NCBI RefSeq assembly: GCF_045679555.1
Contig: NC_092115.1
Coordinates: 37,301,728 to 37,365,727, forward strand
Length of the DNA: 64,000 nt
Direction: 5' to 3'
Source of the DNA: Salvelinus alpinus
Taxonomy: Eukaryota; Chordata; Actinopteri; Salmoniformes; Salmonidae
Shown: one piece after another, positions 11,571-24,374 of the stretch
Layout of the letters: the number at the start of each line of letters is the position of its first letter
How positions within the stretch are numbered: the stretch's first letter is position 1
Position numbers and translations under genes: made by a program
The notes under the pieces: generated by a model
What the model saw: only the letters and a program-made list of their open reading frames with translations
Databases searched by the model: none
Told to the model about the DNA's origin: nothing

Positions 11571-11828
11571 ATTATTCTGTTTTAGTTAAATATTTTATCC
11601 GTATGTGCTTCTTGCTGTCAATTTGCAGTTTGCAAATGATTTGTAATTATGTTACTGCAGTACAACTCCAGTTAGAGTGCAGTATAACTGCAATATGTTG
11701 CAAATACCATCCACTCAAGAAAAAAATTGTCTCGAGGTTGAATCTAGTTAATGATCCCTGCACTAGCCGATGTTTTCATGATGGAAACACTTGAGTAAAT
11801 GAGGGATACAAAATGTATTGAAAGCAGG

Positions 11829-12364
11829 TGCTTCCACACAGGTGTGGAAAAAGGGCAAAAAGATCATCAAGGACATCAACCACCCGAGCCACTGCCTGTT
11901 CACCCCGCTATCATCCAGAAGGCGAGGTCAGTACAGGTGCATCAAAGCTAGGACTGAGAGACTGAAAAAGGCCATCAGACTGTTAAATAGCCATCACTAA
12001 CACATTAGAGGGTGCTGCCTATATACACAGACTTGAAATCATTGGCCACTTTAATAAATGGAACACTAGTCACTTTAATGATGTCACTTTAATAATGTTT
12101 ACATATCTTGCATTACTCATCTGATATGTATATACTGTATTGTATTCCATTCTAAGTCTATACCGCTCTGACATTGCTCGTCCATATATTTATATATTCT
12201 TATATCATCATTCCGTTGCTTAGATTTGTGTGTATTTGATATATGTTGTGAAATTGTTACTTGTTAGATATTACTGTACTGTCGGAGCTAGAAATACAAG
12301 CATTTCGCTACACCCATAATAACATCTGCTAAACACGTGTATGTGACCAATACAATTTGATTTG
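11829..12364 (+). mobile_element. L2-like LINE 3' end, opposite orientation
   Basis: The plus strand reads the last part of the LINE ORF (KIIKDINHPSHCLFTPLSSR, then KAIRLLNSHH and a stop at 12,000). The 3' UTR follows and ends ...ACCAATACAATTTGATTTGA. It is 5'-truncated at about 11,829. With 8,873-10,447 it forms a pair of inverted LINE tails about 1.4 kb apart, the likely substrate of the inversion described in the findings. Confidence 0.82.
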
Positions 12365-12369
12365 AGTTA

Positions 12370-12625
12370 ATTATGCTTAGGGTCATGTATAAAAATGCTG
12401 GGCAGGCCATTATTTTGGCTCCCATGGCTATGCTCCCATAGGATGAAGATGCCCCCATTCACAGGACACGAGTGGTAACTGAATGGTTTGATGAGCATGA
12501 AAACGATGTAAACCATAAGCAATGGCCATCTTAGTCACGAGCTCTCAACCCAATTGAACATTTACGGGAGTTTCCGGAGTGGCGCATGAGACTGCGTTTT
12601 CCGACACCATCAATAAACATAAAAT
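12370..12625 (+). mobile_element. Tc1-like transposase fragment
   Basis: A short plus-strand relic recalls the catalytic end of a Tc1 transposase: a Glu-His-Glu-Asn stretch, then a decayed form of the usual [10 protein letters not shown] motif (here ALNPIEHL near 12,544-12,567). No terminal repeats remain. A shorter version is at 24,229-24,370 in unit B, where it abuts the inverted segment. Confidence 0.6.
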
Positions 12626-12638
12626 AATGGAATTTTTA

Positions 12639-13190
12639 GGATAGGTTCTGTTTGGCTTAGCACCGAATTTACGACCAACCTTAACTTGGCGATACTATCT
12701 CCGTTCTCGATACAGCCAAACATGTATCTTCTAAAATGTCAGTGTCCAGTTGCAGGTGGTTTGTTTGAATTTTGAAAATGCTCCAGTATTAAAATACTGT
12801 AAATGATTGTTTTGCTCCATGAAGTAATCCAACAATGTGTATGCCGCCATTCAAATCTTCTGTCATTGATCGAGACAGGCGAGAGTCATCATGACATGAG
12901 GCACTTTGGGGTGGACTCACCTGTCTTTATTAATAAGAGAAGATTTGAAAAAGACAAGATGGGGGCGTACACATTGTCTGATTACTTCATGGAGCAATGA
13001 AAAAATATATATTTTCATAACAGGAATCTTCTAAAATGTCTGTGTCCAATTCCAGGTGGTTCATGAACCACCTGAAATTGGACACGGACATTTTAGAAGA
13101 TGCATGTTTGGCCAAATCGAGAACGGAGATATTATCGCTTAGTTAATGTTGGTCAAAAATTCTCTGTGCTACGCCAAACAGTACCTGTCC
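12639..13190. mobile_element. Foldback MITE with about 125-bp inverted arms and an extra inner palindrome
   Basis: The left arm (12,639-12,765, from GGATAGGTTCTGTTTGGC) and right arm (about 13,064-13,190, ending GCCAAACAGTACCTGTCC) are inverted copies with roughly 10-15% mismatch. Just inside the right arm a second inverted copy of the arm tip creates a palindrome at about 13,018-13,106 centred on the TCATGA near 13,060. The unit B element is at 24,375-24,926. There is no coding capacity. Confidence 0.8.
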
Positions 13191-13281
13191 TGTAACGACT
13201 AATGGAGCATCAATCTGCTAGCTAGATTTGAACCAGTTGTGGGCAGCATCTCCTCTTCTAGGGTATCTGAGTCACACTCAC

Positions 13282-13571
13282 CATTAAGGATTGCAATGTG
13301 GAAAACCAATCCTCCATGAGCCTCGGCACTACCAGATGCAGGGATAGGTAGCAGGGGCATCCACCCCTCTGGTCTACAAACAAGGGGGAATGTTTGGATT
13401 AATTATTTGAGTTGAAAAGGTGACAAAAGGTAAACTGGATTAACACTGCACCCCATAGATAGTTACCTTTTGTAAACACACAATTGGGTGATTCAATAGC
13501 AGCAAGTTTAGGCCTTAAGTCAGGTCTGTTAGTCAGGTTGGTTGAATATATATATGTTTATTTCCAGTCAT
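13282..13571 (-). pseudogene. ZP3-like pseudogene, two exons left (unit A)
   Basis: Two exons homologous to exons 3 and 4 of the neighbouring ZP3-like gene survive in order. Exon 4' (13,282-13,373, 92 nt) reads PEGWMPLLPIPASGSAEAHG then GLVFHIAILN. The intact gene has PADWAPRIFDP ... GDLVFHMELMK in an 89-nt exon with the same splice phases. Exon 3' (13,467-13,571, 105 nt) begins MTGNKHIYIQ and ends NHPIVCLQK, against VTGDTLMYMN ... SHPVVCAYER. Exon 3' has two in-frame stops and is one base longer than expected, so the relic is dead. Neighbouring exons were displaced by the foldback MITE below and a Tc1 remnant above. The relic is duplicated in unit B, so it predates the tandem duplication. 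Confidence 0.8.
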
Positions 13572-13629
13572 CTGGGGAATAGGAGGAACAGTCTTTGAGG
13601 GATCCAAGATAGCATACATTGGGTCAATA

Positions 13630-14072
13630 TACAGTGCCCATGACTTTTTCCACATGTTGTTAGGTTACAGCCTTTTTCTAAAATTGAGTAAATAGTTTTT
13701 TCCCCTCATCAATTTACACACAATACCCTATAATGACAAAGCAAAAACAGGTTTAAAGAAATTTTTGAAAATGTACAGAAATGTACATAAGTATTCAGAC
13801 CATCGAGTCTTCTTGGGTATGACGGTACAAGCTTGGCACACCTGTATTTGGGGAGTTTCTCCCATTCTTCTCTGCAGATCTTCTCAAGCTCTGTCAGGTT
13901 GGATGGGGAGCGTTGCTGCACAGCTATTTTCAGGTCACTCCAGAGATGTTTGATCGGGTTCAAGTCCGGGCTCTGGCTGGGCCACTCAAGGACATTCAGA
14001 GACTTGTCACGAAGCCACTCCTGCGTTATCTTGGATGTGTGATTAGGGTCGTTGTCCTGTTGGAAAAGAACC
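13630..14072 (-). mobile_element. Truncated Tc1-like element (C-terminal transposase)
   Basis: It starts with TACAGTGCCCATGACTTTTT at a TA. On the minus strand it holds the C-terminal third of a Tc1 transposase: QQDNDPNHTSKITQEWL, then [15 protein letters not shown] and [14 protein letters not shown]. It stops abruptly at 14,072 without its other end. The right boundary of unit homology falls at 14,008 inside it. The same family is present in full at 52,066-53,543. Confidence 0.85.
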
Positions 14073-15771
14073 CCCAAAATAATTGTTCATATTTCATACA
14101 CAACGTTGAAGATGGAAACTTCGTACATGTAGTGTGTATACTTTTCAAGTTACAGTATTTCCTTTATATTTCCTTTTTTTTGTAAGGATGCTGGCTTTGT
14201 TGTTGTTCTGTGGGTTCATGCCTGTGCTAGACTAGTTATTCTCTGGCTTAACGTTACTACTTAGCTATGTTGACCGTGGTGGTTGGCTGGCTAGGCTAGC
14301 TAACAGGCTAAAATAAAAAAAATTAGCTAGCTGGCTTGCTGGCTAGGATAACTGCATATACCGGTAACATTATTTGATAACTGGTTAGATTGCATATTTC
14401 CAAAACTTTAGTTTACATTAATGTAGCTGTAAGCTATCAACTGGCTGACTCACGCAGTGCTAACATAACATTATCAGGCTGGTAGGGCTAACTTTAGCAG
14501 GCTAGTTGGCTAGCAACCCTGCAAGGTGATTTGTAATAATAAATTCATTGAGTATTTACTTGTATGTTGGCTGAAAATGTAATTGAAACAAGTAGTCATG
14601 AGGGCAAATGATTTGGTTTAATTTGAAGTTATTTCTGTTGGAGTTTATATTATAGGGAATAAGCTGGCTTGCCGGGTACTCCATATTACGTCACACCCCT
14701 CAAATGTTTTTTCCGGCATGACATCGGCATTCTTTGGAATTCTGATCAGTTTGATATAATAACTAAAAAAATAGAAAAGTGAGGTTTAACTTTGCATTGG
14801 GACTTTTGATTCTAATGAAAATCCATATGTTACATGTGGTTAAGTTTATTAAATATATTTTTTAATCATCACTGTATGTCTAATAAATCAATGTGTGTGT
14901 TTATTTCATGAAATTAACTCAAAATACATTTGTAATCATTTATTTCCCTGAGCCTCCTTTTGTCATTGAAATGCTCAGTCTGATCGTGTGGGCGTGTTGA
15001 TAATTTTTTAAATGTATTTACATAGGATCATCTAGACTCTAGCGAGCCTACCCCATTTGCCCTTTAAAGTAGAAGGATACATATGCAAATAAAAATTACT
15101 GGTTATTGGTCAGAATAATCGGATCAGATTGTGGGCCAAAAACTCTATCCCATCTGAAGAGGCTGAAATTCCAGGCACTTTTTTCCCAAAAAGAGCTCAC
15201 ACTGAAAGGCCATTACCATCATTCTCACAATTTCAGAGTGTTATTTCGATCTCATAGTATGGAAATATATCTTCTTTCTTTTATCTTACAGGAAAATCAC
15301 GTTTTTGACTGCGCTGCCCCTGTAAGATAAAGCACATCTCAATAGGTGGTCCAGGTCAGACATGACATAGCACAAGTGACAGGGTGGGCCTTTCCTCTTT
15401 TGTTCTCCTCAAGGGGGAGGCTGATGACATCACATTTGACCATCAGACCAACTCCTTGAATGCCTACTCCTTGAAGTTTGCAGTTGTTTTTAAAAAACAG
15501 TATTTTGCTCAAATCATTTGTGTGTGTGTGTACTTTACTGTATTTATACCAGCGTTGGGCTCAATTAGAATTAGGCAGTAAATTCAGGAAATAATCTAAA
15601 ATTATAATTAAATAATAAAAAAAGGGCATTTATTTTCAATGACTGAAAAGTATAAGCTATTTATTTCAAAACAGGGCCGGCTCCAGGCATAAGCGACATA
15701 ATTGGTCACTTAGGACCCCATAAAAACCCCATGAATGGAACTCAGTCGGGGTCTCAATTTACTGTTGTGAG
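14073..15771. other. Single-copy spacer between the duplicated units
   Basis: There is no recognised gene. Positions 14,220-14,520 are rich in GCTAGC/TAGCTA words typical of salmonid intergenic DNA. About 15,050-15,330 and 15,675-15,770 (CAGGGCCGGCTCCAGGC) resemble dispersed repeats. This sequence is not present after unit B. Confidence 0.45.
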
Positions 15772-15779
15772 ATCAAGAA

Positions 15780-16338
15780 GCTAAACAGCATTATTACACA
15801 GGTGCACCTTGTGCTGGGTACAAAAGGACACTAAAATGTGCAGTTTTGTCAGACAACACAATGTCGCAGATGTCTCAAGTGGAGGGAGCTTGCAATTGAC
15901 ATGCTGACAGCAGGAATGTCCACCAGCTGTTGGCAGATACTTGAATTTCTTTACCATAAGCCACCTCCAACGTAGATTTTATTTTTTTAGTAGGACAGCC
16001 AATCGGTCTCACAACTGCAGACCATGTGTATGGCGTTGTGTGGGTGAGCAGTTTGCTGATGTCAACATTGTGAACAGTTCCCCATGGTGGTGTAAGCTAC
16101 GGACAATGATCAGAATTGCATTTTACCGATTGGCAATTTGAATGCACAAAAATACAGTGAAGAGAGGCAAGTTTATTTTTAAAGGTAACTAACCAACAGA
16201 TGCATATCTGTATTCCCAGTCATGTGAAATTCATAGATGAAGGCCTAATTAATTTATTTCAATTGACTGATTCCCTCATAAGAAACTAACTCAATAAAAC
16301 CTTTGAAATTGTTGCGTTTAGGTTGTTGTTCAGTGGTA
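15780..16338. mobile_element. Non-autonomous Tc1-like element, left part missing (unit B)
   Basis: Matches 1,472-2,030 and ends GTTGTTGTTCAGTG. The left terminal repeat is absent because the duplication junction lies inside the element. Confidence 0.75.
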
Positions 16339-16563
16339 CAGTTTGGTAATTTTTTTACGGTTAGAAATTATACCATTTGAACATGGCAATGTGTGAAAAT
16401 AATGGTTGTGGAAGATCCTTTCCCTCCCCTGATCCCAACCCCTCCTAGCTGTCACTGGACTGTTGAATTATTTCTGTGACATCTTTAAAAAATGTTTGGC
16501 ATGAAAATGTGGCCAAAATGTATTTTTTTATGAGATCAAGTAATCTGGTGTGTACCACTCACT

Positions 16564-16765
16564 GAAGCTACCACGCTCGTGCAGAGAGCTCAGGCTGGAG
16601 ATTGATGTGGCAGAACCAGGCGGAGTCTGGGAGCAGGCAGGATTGAGACCATAAGCAAATGCATTACTGGAGGAAAGCGTTAGTCAGCTGCAGAAGGATG
16701 TCAAGACAGAGGACAGGGACATGAAACCTGCTTCAGCAAAGAAGGAATGGAAATTCACTGTAAGG
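16564..16765 (+). pseudogene. Possible orphan exon relic (unit B copy)
   Basis: The counterpart of 2,156-2,357 keeps the same open frame, the same single TAA and the same AAGG/GTGAGT donor. A roughly 100-bp insertion relative to unit A lies just upstream (about 16,423-16,535). Identity unknown. Confidence 0.22.
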
Positions 16766-16913
16766 GTGAGTAGAGTTTCTGTCTCTGACCCTCCCCTGGG
16801 ATTCAGCATAGCCTGGGTGTGTCAAACAGTTATTGACGGGTGAAAACATCTCTGAATTGAATAAATTGAGACCATATAGTACATTGTTTGACAGACTGTT
16901 TTGTTAGTACGCA

Positions 16914-17139
16914 TACAGATGTAGGATCTTCATTTTTGGCAGTTTGCTACAGCATGAAAATAATCATGCAATAACAGGACATGGATTATATGGATTATGA
17001 TGACTCAAATCTGAAATCTGAAAGTGGAAATGACAAACGTCAGAAGCCTTTTCAAACCTCAATTACACTAGAAGTTTTACATTTCCTGCATTGAAGAAAT
17101 CCTGCAACAGGGTGATCAAATTAAGATCCTACATCTGTA
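16914..17139. mobile_element. hAT-like MITE, short (unit B)
   Basis: TACAGATGTAGGATCTT ends as in 2,506-2,715, with small tandem expansions inside (the word TGGATTA and the word CTGAAAT are each doubled). Confidence 0.78.
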
Positions 17140-17508
17140 CATGCCTGTCTGCAACCATATATCTTCTATCTAATAGGATGTGAGCGAGGGGTGGCTGTAA
17201 GAGTAAGGATAGATACAGAACGTTGCACACCATTGCTCATCATCTGAGGTTTAAAATGGATTTCCCCATGGGGATTCATTTAAATTGTATTGTCATGTTA
17301 AGTTCTCTAAGATGCATCTAACCAAAACCCATCAGTGTTCGCCATTACCTGGGGAGATGACAGCCACTGGTAGACATACTTTTGACACTGCTTGGGGAAA
17401 CAGATCCCAGTTGTCAGTAAACACTTTGAACTCATGAGATAATAAGGACAGCATATTGAAAAGCAATATGTGATAAATAGTAGAGACCCCCCCCAAAAAA
17501 GTGTAATA

Positions 17509-19036
<1,528 letters not shown>

Positions 19037-19880
19037 ACTTCATAGAATCTGAAAGGGAAGGGGTGGCATTTGGGTAACTTGTCACGAATCCCTTTGATTT
19101 GCACCGAGTTGGGTGAATTTGACTTCAGATTTTTACACTTCACTTTCGGAAATAATCTCCACGGCACAAACTGGTTCCTCTTGGTCAATTCAAAAGGGCC
19201 GATTGAGGACCTTTAACTGAAGAATGTTTTGTCTTCTATGATTGCGTACAGGGATTGTCTACAGTAAGACACCTTGGTAAAGAAAGGTTATATAAAAACT
19301 GAAAGACGTGGGGATGAACTGGAGAGCCATGTCAGTGATTGTACCTATAAGCTGAGTGTTGTGGCTCAGGCTTCTTGTTGCAGCCAAGTACAACTAAAAA
19401 CTCTAGTGAACTCCGCACTTAAGAAAGTTGCCTTCCCTGCTGGGACAATTGTAGGTCTCTCCAGATAATTTATTGCCACTTCAACTGCTTTGTCATGCTT
19501 TCACAACTGCAGGCATCGTCAGGGCACTAGTTGAAGTCTATTTCAGAAATACTAGCACCCATCTAGAGTGGCTCAGTCGTGAAACATAATGGCCGAGGCA
19601 TAATACCAGGACTACTCTGCCAATGCAGCGGTGCTACGACTGGAGGTATAGGAGTGTACTTTAGCCTCGTCAGGTTAGAACAGGAACACAATTTTAACAG
19701 TGGGTTTCTGCTCTGTAAGCATAGTTGAATTGTCCAAGCTCTATCATGTTATAATTTAAGTGCATAATTTACTGTCACTGCACAATTTTAACCACTGACC
19801 TGCTCGCAAAACCAAGTTGAACTTCCACCCAGTATAGCTTTAGATGCTTAATGAGAGACTAAACCAAAGTAAGTATTAAA
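19037..19880. other. 3' flank of ZP3-like gene B, no gene seen
   Basis: Copy of 4,641-5,475 with scattered substitutions and indels. No exon or named repeat was recognised. Confidence 0.5.
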
Positions 19881-20037
19881 GAATTATTTCAAATTAAGTC
19901 ACACTACAGAGTCAGGCATGCATGGTAGATGGCTGCCCACCTCCCAGGAGTCACAGCTGGCCTCCGGTTCAGACCTGAAACAAATACAAGAAATTACTTA
20001 CAGGTCAAAGAAATAATGCATATCCAACAAGAAACTT

Positions 20038-21902
20038 TCAAATGTGCATTGGGGAGGGATAAAAGCAAACCCACGCAATCTTCTCAGGCCGGTAATTGTC
20101 AGTGACTACAAGTGGTCCAATAAGACCAGCATTTTTAGTTATTCCATGTTGCCCTGAAAAGATGAAGTTGTAACATTTAACCTGATTGCTGGACACAGAA
20201 ATTAAGGCATCCCAATCTATTGCCCTGGGACAATAAGTAAACATTTTAGTGGGGTGCACAAAGAATAGTAGTACCTGATGCAATTCCACGCATCTTCCGG
20301 GACTCACAGCTGGAGTCACAGCAGCCACAGAGGGTACTATGGTAGGGGTCATCAATGAGCACCCAACTGGAGGGGGAAAACAAGCACATGAAACCAGAGT
20401 AGTAATCAGTTACTACTTTAACTTGCTAAAAGTACCTCTAAAATATTTAAATTTGTAACGTGTACGCATTATTCTTTTTACCCATGCCCTTTCACATAGT
20501 GGCAGGCCTTCTTGCTTGTGTCAAGGCCACTGGGGTCCCAAGCCAAAAGATTGCAGTGAATATACACCTGAGAAGAGATTAAGGACATTACTGCACATTT
20601 AAGAGGTGTCAAAAATGTCAATCATGTAGATTAGTACACTCACTTCCTTGCCAACGGCAAACTTGAAGGCTTGCAGAGACAAACGGATTTCAGAGGCTTT
20701 CTGTCTTGGTTCAAACTTTGAATTTGAAGTCTTGCTAGCGACAAGACATCTGAGGAGAACAAAACATGACAATCACTAATGATTTTTTGCACAAATCCAG
20801 ACTCACCTGGAGCAAAAGCACCCTGCTGTATAGCCCAGTGGTACATACCCCTTGGTGATGATGGGGTGCACCGGGCCCTCAGACTGCAGCTCTGGTGTTG
20901 TGGTTGCCACACACTCCTCCAACAGTAGCAGCAAGGGCTGATGGACCATCTGCTCCACTGCTGCAGAGATGTAGATGAAGGAGCCCAGGGGATATTCCCT
21001 AGACAGATGTGGTCCAGAGAAGTCATCTGTAGGATACATATCATGTGGTTAAGCTTACATCTACAGGATTCAAGTTGTATACTTCAGGCAGTGTCAAACC
21101 TACCCTTCATAAGTTCCATGTGGAAGACTAGATCTCCTTGACCATATGTATGAAACACTGGATCAAATATGCGAGGCGCCCAGTCTGCAGGCCTACACAG
21201 ACCCAGGAAATAGGTTAAACATTTAGCCAAGAGTCAGTTGTTCATGGTTAAAATTGTTCTAGTCCAGCATTAGGACACTTGAGGCAACATCAATAAAATA
21301 GAAAATTTATTCTAGAGTACGCAAACAGCCACAAATCACCTTTCATAGGCACAAACCACTGGATGAGAGAAAGACCTCAGTTGAGCTTTGGGACCAGACA
21401 TATAGGTCAGCTCATTCATGTACATCAATGTGTCCCCAGTCACCTGTAGTGAGGTAGAAGGGATAGGGGTTAAACACCACTGCTGACGGCCAAATATACA
21501 TAATATCACTTATGCTAAAACCTACCAGTCTCCTGAAGTTACAGTCACTGAGTTCCACTTGAAACATGGCCTCCCCAGCAGAGATACTGCTTGGATAACA
21601 GCCTCCCAGCCGGAGGAGTGAGGTGTCCATCTGTGACTGGGCCGCCCCCCATCTCAGGGTGACTGAGTCACGGCCACAGTCCACCTTCAGATCTGCCAGG
21701 AGGAAAATAAGAGGCTGTCTATTTATAGTCTCAAATATAAAACGCAACTTCTGCTACATTGCCATTCGTTTTTTGAATGTCAATGCCCACTTCCAAAACA
21801 GAATGCACAAAGAAAATAATATAACACATTACCATCCTGTGCCACAATGGTCGCAACAGCCATGCCTAGGAGGACCGCACTGTGCCAAAAGTAAGCCTTC
21901 AT
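20038..21902 (-). CDS. Zona pellucida sperm-binding protein 3-like (egg envelope protein), copy B
   Basis: A tandem duplicate of the gene at 5,653-7,516 with the same role. Exons: 21833-21902, 21526-21692, 21340-21443, 21104-21192, 20849-21026, 20644-20749, 20482-20567, 20275-20366, 20038-20153. They are open throughout (335 aa) with all splice borders intact. Relative to copy A I see Arg256Ser, Thr292Met (the furin-type site becomes RKMR, still R-K-x-R), Arg300His, Glu324Ala and Asn334His. Exons 1-6 show only one silent change, whereas the last exon has eight base differences in 116. The TATA box (21,948-21,955) is kept, but the polyadenylation hexamer is AATAAT, so 3' end use may differ. 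Signal peptide, ZP domain cysteines and hydrophobic patch AGLIGPLVV are as in copy A. Confidence 0.93.
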
Positions 21903-21947
21903 GACTAAATAGTATTCATTGAATGACAATGTTCAGTTGAAGATACT

Positions 21948-21955
21948 TATTTATA
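21948..21955 (-). promoter_or_regulatory. TATA box of ZP3-like gene B
   Basis: TATAAATA on the minus strand, 46 bp upstream of the start codon, at the same spacing as in copy A. Confidence 0.7.
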
Positions 21956-22092
21956 CCTGCCAGCAAGCACTCAAGTTAATCACTGTCATCAGTGTGTTTG
22001 CTGTTAACAACCTCCAGCTGCAGGCGATCAATCACTGATTTGGAAGTCATTATGAACTTATCCAATTCTCCTAACTTATTTATTATCAGATA

Positions 22093-22264
22093 GGCTGCAT
22101 TGACACAGGCAATCCAATTCAGATCTTATTTTTCACTTGTTTGTTTTTTGACCAATAAGATCAGCAATGAAAAATAGCTATTGTGAAAAGATCTAATGTG
22201 ATTGGTCAAAAGACCAATTACTGGGAAAAAAATATCAGAATTGGGCTGCCTGTGTAAAGCAGCC
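22093..22264. mobile_element. MITE with GGCTGC...GCAGCC ends (unit B)
   Basis: Copy of 7,707-7,878 with the same inverted ends. Confidence 0.75.
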
Positions 22265-23262
22265 ATAGTTCCTAAAGCAAAAGGATCAGCTGGTTTTCAT
22301 TGCAACGATATCGTTGAACAGTAACATCAAGCACATGTAATCTTGTGCAGATTTAATATTGTGCAAATAAAACTGAGATAGTGGTTTCTATCGGTAAAGA
22401 AAATGGTTAAAAACTAAAACCTTTTATTATGGTGGAGTGCTTTCACTCAGTCATGTCAGATCAGTGATTAGCTCATGGAAAGAAGCAAACAATAATGCAT
22501 TTTCAAAGTATTTGTACAGGGACAGAAAGATTAGCCTCGTAGAACCAACTTCTCTGGTTATTAACAGCCTATGTGGCATTGATATGAGTCAGAAACATTC
22601 ATAATCGTGTCAAAATGGACTACAAAGTGTACATAGGATCAATTTGGTCATAAAGTCAGTCTCGTCCAAAACAAGATTTGGAAGTGAGTACGTCACAATG
22701 GGTTGGGTATGGATTACTTGCATGCCCACTTTTGCCAATGATGTCCAGTTGCCCAGAAACAATAAGGTGTGGTCCGCCACCCAGCTGCCATGTGTTGTGG
22801 ACATGTTGTCAAGTCTGCAACGTACGGTGAGGTATTGCTGCCACTCAGATTTTTTTCATTTATACTATTATTACGAGATAAGATCACGTTATTACAAAAT
22901 AATTAAATATCTCGTTATAACGAAATAAGCCATTAGCTCATTATTACGAGAAAGATGACATTACTATGAAATAATCTGGTTGCACGTTATGAGAACTATT
23001 CTATGCCTTTATTATGCTGAAATGTTAGCAAAGGCTACTGGGCAGGCTTGGCTTCCTCTCATGCACAGGTTGACATTATGAGTTGGTCAACTTTTATTTT
23101 CTCCTCGGTTTTAGGCATTGGGAGATATTAGTGTCACTGTTCAACTATTGTCTTTCTCTCTCTTTGAGTCAACTACTCAACACATTTTATGCACTGCAGT
23201 GCTAGCTAGCTGTAGCTTATGCTTTCAGTAGTATAATCATTCTCTGATCTTTTGATTGGGTG
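22265..23262. repeat. Interspersed non-coding repeats upstream of ZP3-like gene B
   Basis: Copy of 7,879-8,872. It has a small insertion near 22,850-22,860 and scattered substitutions. No gene seen. Confidence 0.45.
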
Positions 23263-23925
23263 GACAAATCAAATCAAATCAAATGTTATTTGTCACACAC
23301 ATGGTTAGCAAATGTTAATGCGAGTGTGGCGAAATGCTTGTGCTTCTAGTTCCGACAATGCAGTAATAACCAACGAGTAGTCTAACCTAACAATTTCACA
23401 GCAACTACCTTATAAACACAAGTGTAAAGGGATAAAGAATATGTACATAAAGATATATGAATGAGTGATGGTACAGAACGGCATAGGCAAGATGCAGTAG
23501 ATGGTATCGAGTACAGTATATACATATGAGATGAGTAATGTAGGGTATGTAAACATATAAAAGTGGCATTGTTTAAAGTGGCTAGTGATACATGTATTAC
23601 ATCAAGATGGCAAGATGCAGTAGATGGTATAGAGTACAGTATATACATATGCGATATGAGATGAGTAATGTAGGGTATGTAAACATTATATGAAGTGGCA
23701 TTGTTTAAAGTGGCTAGTGATACATTTTTTTCATACATTTTTACATTGTTAAAGTGGCTGGAGTTGAGTCAGTATGTTGGCAGCAGCCACTCAATGTTAG
23801 CAGTGGCTGTTTAACAGTGATGGCCTTGAGATAGAAGCTGTTTTTCAGTCTCTTGGTCCCTGCTTTGATGCACCTGTACTGACCTCGCCTTCTGGATGAT
23901 AGCGGGGTGAACAGGCAGTGGCTCG
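23263..23925 (-). mobile_element. L2-like LINE 3' tail, hybrid of two unit A copies
   Basis: From the AATCAAATCAAATCAAATG tail up to about 23,910 it follows the minus-strand LINE of unit A (8,873-9,515). From AGGCAGTGGCTCGGGTGG on it follows instead the reverse complement of the other unit A LINE (11,829-11,925). The reverse transcriptase part of unit A (9,530-10,447) is missing. Confidence 0.85.
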
Positions 23926-24228
23926 GGTGGTTGATGTCCTTGATGATCTTTTTGCCCTTTTTCCACACCTGTGTGGAAGCACCTGCTTTCAATACATTTT
24001 GTATCCCTCATTTACTCAAGTGTTTCCAACATCGGCTAGTGCAGGGATCATTAACTAGATTCAGCCTCGAGACAATTTTTTTCTTGAGTGGATGGTATTT
24101 GCAACATATTGCAGTTATACTGCACTCTAACTGCAGTTGTACTGCAGTAACATAATTACAAATCATTTGCAAACTGCAAATTGACAGCAAGAAGCCCATA
24201 CGGATAAAATATTTAACTAAAACAGAAC
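23926..24228 (-). repeat. Inverted segment: reverse complement of 11,575-11,900
   Basis: The sequence from the LINE end through CTCAAGTGTTTCC ... AACTAAAACAGAA is the reverse complement of unit A 11,575-11,900, with a 9-base deletion near 24,029. It then joins directly to sequence matching unit A about 12,480, so roughly 11,900-12,480 and 9,530-11,574 are absent here. Confidence 0.88.
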
Positions 24229-24374
24229 TCATGAATGGTTTGATGAGCATGAAAATGACGTGACTCTTAGTCACGAGCTCTCAACCCAATTGAACACTTA
24301 CGGGAGTTTCCGGAGTGGCGCATGAGACTGCGTTTTCCGACACCATCAATAAACATAAAATAATGGAATTTCTA

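Larger units (their letters stand above)
1460..14008 (+). repeat. Tandem duplication, unit A
   Basis: This stretch is collinear with 15,772-25,744, at an offset of 14,310 bp at the left edge and about 14,386 bp over the ZP3-like gene. The copies are nearly identical over most of their length; the exception is a rearranged interval at about 9,515-12,480. The left junction has an 8-bp shared word, ATCAAGAA, at 1,460-1,467 and 15,772-15,779. The right end of homology is inside a Tc1-like remnant at GACTTGTC (14,001-14,008 and 25,737-25,744). Sequence 14,009-15,771 has no counterpart after unit B, so either the ancestral unit reached 15,771 and unit B lost its tail, or unit B broke there. Confidence 0.95.
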
